Shown: positions 60,401-64,000 of the stretch, one piece after another | Layout: every line of letters starts with the position of its first letter | Position numbering within the stretch: the first letter of the stretch is position 1 | Source: Caprimulgus europaeus | Lineage: Eukaryota > Chordata > Aves > Caprimulgiformes > Caprimulgidae | NCBI GenBank assembly: GCA_907165065.1 | Contig: OU015528.1 | Span: 33,998,515 to 34,062,514, forward strand | Direction of reading: 5' to 3' | DNA: 64,000 bases | Notes under the pieces: model-generated | Seen by the model: the letters and a program-made list of their open reading frames with translations, nothing else | Databases searched by the model: none | Told to the model about the DNA's origin: nothing | Position numbers and translations under genes: made by a program

Positions 60401-62449
60401 AGCATGACACACTTCTAACAATTCACACTTAATGCAGACACACTAAGTGACACAAATAATTTGTTAGTTTTAATTACTTCTGTGTAGGTAGTAATTTTGA
60501 GTAGGAGAATTTCACATGAGCTGAGGCACAACACACATTCACAAGACTGTAAGATCACGCAGCATAGTAGCATTATGGTGGACAACCTGGTAGGCACAGA
60601 AGTCTTAAAGAACCTGATGAGCATTTTGGTGACTCAGACTTGCAGTTGTCACTGACTGGCCAAAAGAAAAATTTCAAATAATTGGACAAATACTTAGTTG
60701 CCTTCAAAAATAGCTTATTGTCAGTTAAGCCACTTGACTGGAGGGCTTACTTATTTTCTAAGAGCTGCTTTCCTTTTTAGAGGAAAAGCATAAGCATTTC
60801 AAAAGTGGTTTTCATGTTTTAACAGGTCATGTGGACAGAATTGCCTTGCCAGAATTTTCATCTTCTGCTTTGTTGTGCTATCTTAGAATCTGAAAAACAG
60901 CAAATAATGGACAAGCACTATGGCTTTAATGAAATATTAAAGGTACTGAACTCTTATGCATTATTTAAATATTAATTAACTTTTTGGAGTTGATGCAATA
61001 TGTTTGTATTTCATGTTGGGGAGAGAAACAGGTGTGTACTATCTTGTGAAGTGTTAAGATAGTTTGTTTGATGTCTGTGTTTAGTGATAAGATCATTAAC
61101 AAATGGACCTCCCTTTAGGCTACTGCCTAATGTGTTTAATCTTAATTTTTGCTTTTTCTTCTGTAATCTTATTTGTTATCTTTTTGGAAATGTGAGCTGG
61201 GGGTATCTAGGATGGCTAGATAGTTTTTTCACATTTAGAATTACTGTGGATTCCTCTTGCAGATCTTGGATACTGGTAAAAGCCAGCTGTTGCATTCTGT
61301 ATCTTTCATATATTCTATTCTATATCCTGTTTGTCAACGTAAACAGAGTACGTTTAGCACTTCATAGCTTAAGGGGCAAGCTTATAAGGTGGTTCTTACT
61401 AGCAGTGCCGTACAGTATTAGTGTATTTCACGATAAAGCGTGTTTACCATTTATCGCGCTTACTATTTTTTGTGAATATATTTTTAGCACATCAATGAAC
61501 TGTCTATGAAAATTGATGTGGAATATATCCTTTGCAAAGCAGAAGCAATTTCTATGCAGATGATGAATTGCAAGGTAAAGATATTTTGAAAATATCTACT
61601 CTGAGCATTTATAGACAGTAAAAGTATGTAGTTGGCTGTAAGTCTACAAGTTTGACTTGCAAAAAAAAATAAATGCCTGGATATGATAAAGGATGTGCTG
61701 TATCTATACAGCACCTATATTCTAAAAGTCTATAAGCAAGTAATAGAGTAATATTGTCACTGGGGGAAAGCTGGATTGTGCCTTTTCGTCGTGATTTCTT
61801 AACTCTAACTAGATAACCTCAGTACAAGTAATTTGATGTTCAGTGTGCTCAAGAAAAATGAGGTGAAAGGTGCATTACACTGAAAGAATACCAGACTTAT
61901 TAGGTGTAAACAAATAGTTCACTCAAAAAAACTAATTTCAGTTACATGAAGTGTAATTATAATAGCTATTTAGACTTCTGTTTTTTTGTAGTGAAGATTA
62001 CATTGTTAATCAGGAGTTGATTTCTGAGCCTGTCCCCTTTGCTGTATTTTTGAAAAGCAGATACAGAAAAAGGTGACTTTAATGAAACTAAAGCTGAGAG
62101 AGATGCTTTCAGTACAGCTAAATTCAGATGAATGATTACTTATTGGGGGTGGACTGGGGCTGCGGCGGGAGACCTGGTTGTTAATTTTTTCATTTAATTA
62201 CAGTTATCTTAATTTTTTTTTTTCTCCTCTCCTCCTTCCTAGGAATTGCCTCAAGCAGTTAGTGAGATCCTGGGGATAGAAAACAGTTCTGTAACACCAG
62301 ATTTATATACTGGAGAGGATGAAAGTGGAGCTGTGTTGAGTTGTCCAACGTCATTATACCAGAGTGTCTCAACACCTGTAACTGCTGCCAATGGAACAAG
62401 AGACAGCACTGAACAGATGTCCGAGACGCAGAGCCTGACGCCTGTGTAA
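27452..62449 (+). CDS. TBC1D15: TBC1 domain family member 15, Rab GTPase-activating protein (17 coding exons, 667 aa)
   Basis: Rab GAP; the mammalian protein acts on RAB7 and is recruited to mitochondria by FIS1, shaping mitophagy and lysosome-mitochondria contacts. Exons: 27452-27475, 36452-36550, 36789-36863, 38181-38319, 39931-40141, 46527-46629, 47602-47799, 49380-49508, 51303-51406, 51699-51793, 53202-53318, 56122-56222, 56947-57046, 57408-57505, 60826-60942, 61488-61574, 62243-62449. They join in frame to 667 residues. The N-terminal part (about 9-215) matches the PH-like Rab-binding/DUF3548 region. FEVI (278-281) fits an LC3-interacting core. The TBC domain runs from about 327 to 560, with the arginine-finger motif IEKDVNR (392-398, Arg398) and glutamine-finger motif YVQ (433-435, Gln435), so catalysis should be intact. 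The tail after about 600 is acidic, Ser/Thr-rich and divergent. Human isoforms are about 670-690 residues. All introns are GT-AG. Confidence 0.97.
27835..27857 (+). repeat. CCCGG tandem array
   Basis: Four tandem CCCGG units plus a final CCC. The minus strand therefore carries five GGG runs separated by CC, a strong G-quadruplex pattern about 380 bp into the TBC1D15 transcription unit. Confidence 0.9.
32591..32727 (+). mobile_element. CR1 LINE 3' end
   Basis: AGGCCAGGTTGGATGAGG, then GAGCAACCTGGTCTAGTGG, then AGGTCCCTTCCAGCCCAAAC and CCATTCTATGATTCTGTGA form the classic 3' terminus of avian CR1. Severely 5' truncated, in the same orientation as TBC1D15, within intron 1. No target duplication is expected for CR1. 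Confidence 0.9.
34806..34858 (+). mobile_element. CR1 LINE 3' end, very short
   Basis: GGATCTTTGAGGTCACTTCC and CCATTCTATGATTCTATGA match the last roughly 50 bp of CR1 with the duplicated ATTCTATG-type tail. It may be a minimal 5'-truncated insertion. Confidence 0.8.
35236..35285 (+). mobile_element. Possible degenerate CR1 3' end
   Basis: GGACAACTAGAGGTCTCTTC followed by CCTATGATTAAAC resembles the CR1 terminus GACTAGAGGTCCCTTCC...TTCTATGATT with decay. Tentative. Confidence 0.4.
36452..36550 (+). CDS. TBC1D15: TBC1D15 coding exon 2
   Basis: Thirty-three codons, residues 9-41, [16 protein letters not shown] onward to GILRVIEK. Phase 0 at both ends; acceptor TTATAG, donor GTATTT. Start of the PH-like Rab-binding region. 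Confidence 0.95.
36789..36863 (+). CDS. TBC1D15: TBC1D15 coding exon 3
   Basis: Twenty-five codons, residues 42-66, [15 protein letters not shown] to FYAGK. Phase 0 at both ends; acceptor TTGTAG, donor GTATGT. Confidence 0.95.
36864..38180 (+). other. TBC1D15 intron 3 with solo LTR (1,317 bp)
   Basis: Nearly half of the intron is the solo LTR at 37321-37923. The rest is AT-rich, with a good polypyrimidine tract before exon 4. Confidence 0.85.
37321..37923 (+). mobile_element. Solo LTR of an avian endogenous retrovirus (ERV-L-like)
   Basis: The 603-bp block begins TGTTCAGGTCTTGACTGGGA and includes GGGATAGAGCTAATTTTCTTC, TAGTGCTATGATTTGG, GGATATTCCATATCATATAG, TGGTGAGCAGTTGCCCTGTG, a T/A-rich TATTATCATTATTATTG run, and an end near TTTAAACAAA. 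This order matches an LTR family common in bird genomes; I assign it as ERV-L-like from memory without a database check. It is flanked by the 5-bp direct repeat AAGTT (37316-37320 and 37924-37928). No internal retroviral genes remain, so it is a recombined solo LTR. The expected TATA region is degraded. Confidence 0.75.
38181..38319 (+). CDS. TBC1D15: TBC1D15 coding exon 4
   Basis: Residues 67-112 and the first base of Asp113: [15 protein letters not shown] to [11 protein letters not shown]. Acceptor TGCTCAG, donor GTACTT. The middle ([10 protein letters not shown]) is the variable part compared with mammals. Confidence 0.95.
38320..39930 (+). other. TBC1D15 intron 4 (1,611 bp)
   Basis: AT-rich GT-AG intron without recognised repeats. 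Mammalian TBC1D15 has isoforms differing in this N-terminal region by a short alternative segment; I could not identify an equivalent exon here. Confidence 0.7.
39931..40141 (+). CDS. TBC1D15: TBC1D15 coding exon 5
   Basis: Finishes Asp113 and encodes residues to about 183, including [20 protein letters not shown] and [11 protein letters not shown], the heart of the Rab-binding/PH-like region. Acceptor TTTTTAAG, donor GTAAGT. Confidence 0.96.
40533..40660 (-). mobile_element. Decayed CR1 3' end, antisense
   Basis: TATAGAATCATTTATTTTGG, then GAAAGACCTTTAAGATTGAG, then CCTAACACTGACAAGTCCAC and AGCCATATCCTCAAGTACCA are the reverse complement of a CR1 3' terminus of the subfamily carrying the ACACTGACAAGTCCAC segment. 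Divergent; the right boundary is approximate. Confidence 0.75.
41959..42016. repeat. Compound TG/TA/CA microsatellite, near-palindromic
   Basis: After a short TA run come eight TG, five TA, one CA, four TA and seven CA units. The TG and CA arms are reverse complements around a TA core, so the tract can fold as a cruciform or hairpin. High length polymorphism is expected. Confidence 0.9.
43237..44600 (-). mobile_element. CR1 non-LTR retrotransposon, 5' truncated, antisense in intron 5
   Basis: About 1.36 kb whose 3' end is at the low coordinate (CAGGGATTGGAAGGGACCTC in the + strand). The minus strand has one uninterrupted frame, 44558 to 43320, of 412 codons covering the C-terminal part of the CR1 reverse transcriptase. 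Motif A is [15 protein letters not shown] (catalytic Asp at frame residue 60), motif B SGVPQGS (115-121), motif C FADDTKL (146-152), followed by the thumb and C-terminal region to LDAFLCDL. The endonuclease and upstream ORF are absent, so it cannot move alone. The lack of stops across 1.2 kb suggests a fairly recent insertion. The upper boundary, near 44590-44600, is where the CR1 match and the frame end. Confidence 0.93.
43320..44558 (-). pseudogene. Partial CR1 reverse transcriptase reading frame (412 codons)
   Basis: Open frame inside the CR1 copy, beginning at an internal Met of the palm/fingers region. All three core RT motifs with their aspartates are readable. It lacks the N-terminal endonuclease of CR1 ORF2, so it is a truncated remnant and not a host gene. 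Two non-consensus residues fall in motif A (family LDFSKAFDTVSH becomes [12 protein letters not shown] here). Confidence 0.9.
46527..46629 (+). CDS. TBC1D15: TBC1D15 coding exon 6
   Basis: Residues about 183-217: [20 protein letters not shown] to [10 protein letters not shown]. Acceptor TTGCAG, donor GTATGT; ends in phase 0. Confidence 0.95.
46630..47601 (+). other. TBC1D15 intron 6 (972 bp)
   Basis: AT-rich GT-AG intron with nothing else recognised. Confidence 0.85.
47602..47799 (+). CDS. TBC1D15: TBC1D15 coding exon 7
   Basis: Sixty-six codons, residues 218-283, [20 protein letters not shown] to [14 protein letters not shown] at 278-281 fits the aromatic-x-x-hydrophobic LC3-interacting core, at the place described for mammalian TBC1D15. 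Phase 0 at both ends; donor GTGAGT. Confidence 0.96.
47800..49379 (+). other. TBC1D15 intron 7 (1,580 bp)
   Basis: AT-rich GT-AG intron; I see no repeat of note. Confidence 0.85.
49380..49508 (+). CDS. TBC1D15: TBC1D15 coding exon 8
   Basis: Forty-three codons, residues 284-326, [20 protein letters not shown] to IKQLIFKG. Linker entering the TBC domain. Acceptor TTTCAG, donor GTAATT. Confidence 0.95.
49509..51302 (+). other. TBC1D15 intron 8 (1,794 bp)
   Basis: GT-AG intron with an A-rich tract at about 50456-50498 (over 20 A, then AACAACAAAAAAG). Confidence 0.8.
50456..50498 (+). repeat. A-rich tract in intron 8
   Basis: More than 20 consecutive A followed by A-rich interruptions. It could be a retroposon tail, but I recognise no parent sequence upstream. 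Confidence 0.8.
51303..51406 (+). CDS. TBC1D15: TBC1D15 coding exon 9
   Basis: Starts the TBC domain at residue 327: [20 protein letters not shown] and on to LQKRK plus two bases of Thr361. The G-[IL]-x(3)-[LI]-R-x(2)-[AV]-W pattern is the conserved opening of TBC domains. Donor GTGAGT. Confidence 0.96.
51699..51793 (+). CDS. TBC1D15: TBC1D15 coding exon 10
   Basis: Finishes Thr361 and encodes [20 protein letters not shown] to YRSLI, with the first base of Glu393. Acceptor TCTTCAG, donor GTAAAT. Its intron upstream is only 292 bp. Confidence 0.96.
51794..53201 (+). other. TBC1D15 intron 10 (1,408 bp)
   Basis: AT-rich GT-AG intron without recognised elements. Confidence 0.85.
53202..53318 (+). 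CDS. TBC1D15: TBC1D15 coding exon 11
   Basis: With the base before it gives [20 protein letters not shown] to TYCMYDFDL. Carries the arginine-finger motif IxxDxxR (Ile392, Asp395, Arg398), Arg398 being the residue expected to enter the Rab active site. Acceptor TTCTTAG, donor GTAAGT. Confidence 0.97.
54771..54838. repeat. Perfect inverted repeat: two 32-bp arms, 4-nt loop
   Basis: The left arm (54771-54802, beginning ACTCCAATCTTC) is matched without mismatch by the reverse complement at 54807-54838 (ending GAAGATTGGAGT), separated by TAAT. Pairing stops at once beyond the arms. In the pre-mRNA this gives a 32-bp blunt hairpin. Its perfection suggests recent origin or repair, as expected from template switching or foldback during replication. 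Confidence 0.95.
54888..54941 (+). repeat. 27-bp tandem duplication
   Basis: Two adjacent 27-bp copies, each beginning TTGATGATAG and containing CATACATATAAA, differ at only a few positions. They lie 49 bp downstream of the inverted repeat. Confidence 0.85.
56122..56222 (+). CDS. TBC1D15: TBC1D15 coding exon 12
   Basis: Encodes [20 protein letters not shown] to SYMDQM. Contains the glutamine-finger motif YxQ (Tyr433, Gln435) of the TBC dual-finger mechanism. Acceptor CATTAAG, donor GTAAAA, after a strong polypyrimidine tract. Confidence 0.97.
56223..56946 (+). other. TBC1D15 intron 12 (724 bp)
   Basis: AT-rich GT-AG intron with a short A run near 56625; nothing else seen. Confidence 0.85.
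56947..57046 (+). CDS. TBC1D15: TBC1D15 coding exon 13
   Basis: Residues 466-498, [20 protein letters not shown] to DSGFCSYL, plus the first base of Glu499. Acceptor TCCAG, donor GTAGGT. Confidence 0.96.
57047..57407 (+). other. TBC1D15 intron 13 (361 bp)
   Basis: Short GT-AG intron; nothing else seen. Confidence 0.85.
57408..57505 (+). CDS. TBC1D15: TBC1D15 coding exon 14
   Basis: Finishes Glu499 and encodes [20 protein letters not shown] to RLWE, the conserved [12 protein letters not shown] core of the C-terminal TBC lobe, ending in phase 0. Acceptor TTCCTAG, donor GTAAGA. Confidence 0.97.
57506..60825 (+). other. TBC1D15 intron 14 (3,320 bp)
   Basis: GT-AG intron with a G8A7 / T4C7 inverted-repeat motif (58664-58704) and a T tract near 59140. 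No mobile element recognised. Confidence 0.85.
60826..60942 (+). CDS. TBC1D15: TBC1D15 coding exon 15
   Basis: Thirty-nine codons, residues 532-570, [20 protein letters not shown] to GFNEILK; end of the TBC domain. Acceptor TAACAG, donor GTACTG. Confidence 0.96.
60943..61487 (+). other. TBC1D15 intron 15 (545 bp)
   Basis: GT-AG intron. A 141-codon + strand open frame lies mainly here and reads into exon 16 in another frame; it is a chance frame. Confidence 0.8.
61488..61574 (+). CDS. TBC1D15: TBC1D15 coding exon 16
   Basis: Twenty-nine codons, residues 571-599, [20 protein letters not shown] to MMNCK. Compared with the mammalian IDVEDILCKAEA, an acidic residue is Tyr here. Acceptor TTTTTAG, donor GTAAAG. 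Confidence 0.95.
61575..62242 (+). other. TBC1D15 intron 16 (668 bp)
   Basis: GT-AG intron ending in a long polypyrimidine tract; nothing else seen. Confidence 0.85.
62243..62449 (+). CDS. TBC1D15: TBC1D15 coding exon 17 (terminal)
   Basis: Residues 600-667 then TAA at 62447-62449. Begins [16 protein letters not shown], then an acidic patch TGEDESG and a Ser/Thr-rich stretch ending SLTPV. Conservation with mammals is good only for the first dozen residues; the rest is likely disordered. Confidence 0.93.
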   Translation, partial: ELPQAVSEILGIENSSVTPDLYTGEDESGAVLSCPTSLYQSVSTPVTAANGTRDSTEQMSETQSLTPV

Positions 62450-63155
62450 TTACAGTTGGTTAAACTGAAGAAAGACTTTCACTGAGCACGTTTTTAATAA
62501 GCACTTGAGAGATGGATATTTAAATTTGGTGTTGATTAAGCTTTAAGGTTGGAAAGAAAATCTGTACTGTAATGCTCTTGCATTAAAGCTTTACAACATG
62601 ACTCAACTATTTTTGTAGTTTCTTCTACCAAAATAGCCTTTTGTTTTCAATAACATTCCTTAATATTTTTGTAGCCAAGTGCATTTTCTTTTTGCTGGTG
62701 AACTGGAAATGGATGGTGATTAGGAATGAATTTGAAAATTCTGCATTTGCTGAGCTTTCACATGTCTTGATCTAAGAGAGTGTGAGCTCTTTGATTTGAG
62801 CAAATTCATAATAGGCCAGCTGAAGCTGCTGTACAAAGTTTTCAAGCTGAAGAGGAGCTGATGTGTTAAAAGGAGGATTGTTTTGTAAATGAATGAGTTT
62901 TCCCTATCTCAAATGTTTACAAAAATACTTCTAAGTATTTGTTGCTGGTTGAATGTAGATTTGAAGTGGACATTTATACTTACACAGTTTAATGTCCAAA
63001 TACTGAATTTTGAGTAACTGGGAGTAGATGAACAGTATATTTTTACATTAACATATCTTCACTTTATATATGCATCTATATATTTACACACATACACACA
63101 CTATATACACAGATGTTTGTGAATACTAAAAGGATAGTCATATTTTCAATATCTG

Positions 63156-63161
63156 AATAAA
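63156..63161 (+). terminator. Candidate TBC1D15 poly(A) signal AATAAA
   Basis: Canonical hexamer about 700 nt after the stop codon. The two alternatives at 62582 (ATTAAA) and 63569 (AATAAA) could give shorter and longer transcripts. Confidence 0.5.
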
Positions 63162-63568
63162 CTTGACTGTTCGTTCATATGAATCAGTTTGACCAAATTA
63201 ATGCACAGCTCCAACTTGGGCTCTTTTTCAGAACTTTTCTAACTGAAAGTAACTTTAATGTGAATACATTCAGTCCTACAATTGAGGTAATTTTGCAGTT
63301 GATTTCTTGCAAATCTTACTAATGTTTCTTTGCTAATATATTAACTGATCAATTAACTACTTACACTGTTTTTATGCCAAGATTATTTGGAGAATTAATA
63401 AGCAGGTTATTATAAAAAGAAAATTCAATTAACAGTAATGCATTTTTTGTACATGCAAAAGGCAGTGTGAGTTTATTCCATGCCATGCTGATGTCCTTTG
63501 ACGTTATGTGAAATTTAACGTAACTGATTCAGTGTATTCATTATTTGGTAACTATTGTACATATATAA

Positions 63569-63574
63569 AATAAA
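63569..63574 (+). terminator. Second candidate TBC1D15 poly(A) signal AATAAA
   Basis: Canonical hexamer within a TATATAAAATAAAAATC context, 1.1 kb after the stop codon. Confidence 0.45.
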
Positions 63575-64000
63575 AATCAAAGCTGATTTAGTGTTTTTAA
63601 TTAAATCATATTTAGAGAAAAAAATCTAGTTGTCTGGTTGTTGATATAAGAACATGAGATATAGGGGATAGCTAACAACAGTTAGTCCATTGATATTATA
63701 TATTTTATGAATAATGAAGAGCAGTGGGAATACTTGTTTATTACAGAGTTGAACATGCCTTTCATCTCTAGGCTGTTGATATTTGGGGTATGGCAGAGCT
63801 TTCTTCTCTTCTGGAGCAGTTTACTTTTACAAATGTTGTTTGTACCATCTAAAGCAAATACAAGTAATACAAAAAGCCTTTAATAGAGAAATCAATTTAT
63901 TACAATAATTTGAGACACGATTAGACGTCTCTCAGCAGTTGTGAACAAACATCGGAGAGCTGAATCAATATAGATTTTGGTTTTAATATTGTCAATATGC
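63575..64000. other. Downstream flank of TBC1D15
   Basis: AT-rich sequence with no exon I can recognise. TPH2 is the next gene in other vertebrates but does not appear within this window. Confidence 0.5.

Larger units (their letters stand above)
62450..63574 (+). other. TBC1D15: TBC1D15 3' untranslated region
   Basis: AT-rich sequence after the stop with three candidate poly(A) hexamers: ATTAAA at 62582-62587, AATAAA at 63156-63161 and AATAAA at 63569-63574. A TA/CA-rich patch lies at about 63064-63113. Which end is used is not decidable here. Confidence 0.6.

Noticed and set aside
61084-61509. 141-codon + strand frame near exon 16
   Set aside because: Mostly intron 15 sequence, and it reads exon 16 in the wrong frame. 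The spliced TBC1D15 frame explains the conserved part.
1-64000. CRISPR arrays, operons, phage, toxin or defence systems
   Set aside because: The window is intron-rich vertebrate DNA with two conserved genes; there are no regularly spaced repeats or prokaryotic gene clusters.

Overview
This window is vertebrate nuclear DNA, almost certainly from a bird. Two spliced genes with mammalian-type exon structure, two CpG-island promoters in otherwise AT-rich DNA, CR1 LINE fragments with the typical ATTCTATGATTCT-like 3' end, and a solo LTR resembling an avian ERV-L-like family all point that way. I found no prokaryotic operons, CRISPR arrays or phage genes.

Layout: 1-1060 is intergenic sequence. About 1065-2300 is the CpG-island promoter and first exon of RAB21, a small GTPase of early endosomes. 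RAB21 has seven coding exons on the + strand (1890-13257) encoding 220 residues, followed by a long AT-rich 3' UTR that may run to about 16440. From about 16.5 to 26.8 kb is intergenic DNA with decayed CR1 pieces and no gene I can support. A second CpG island (about 26820-28100) drives TBC1D15, also on the + strand, with seventeen coding exons from 27452 to 62449 encoding 667 residues. TBC1D15 is a Rab GTPase-activating protein with an N-terminal Rab-binding (PH-like/DUF3548) region, a TBC catalytic domain with both catalytic fingers intact, and an acidic, poorly conserved tail. Its 3' UTR has poly(A) signals at 62582, 63156 and 63569.

RAB21 and TBC1D15 are also neighbours, in the same order and orientation, on human 12q21, so the window is an ordinary conserved synteny block. 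A Rab GTPase lies next to a Rab GAP, but the known TBC1D15 substrate is RAB7, and a functional link between the neighbours is only conjecture. I reconstructed every exon junction by hand. All introns are GT-AG, frame is kept throughout, and no frameshift or internal stop was seen.

Non-genic structure lies mostly in TBC1D15 introns: a 5'-truncated CR1 in antisense with an uninterrupted 412-codon reverse-transcriptase reading frame (43237-44600), a 603-bp solo LTR with a 5-bp target duplication (37316-37928), a palindromic TG/TA/CA microsatellite (41959-42016), and a perfect 32-bp inverted repeat with a 4-nt loop (54771-54838). The last is the most unusual local structure. I did not find a previously undescribed multi-gene system here.
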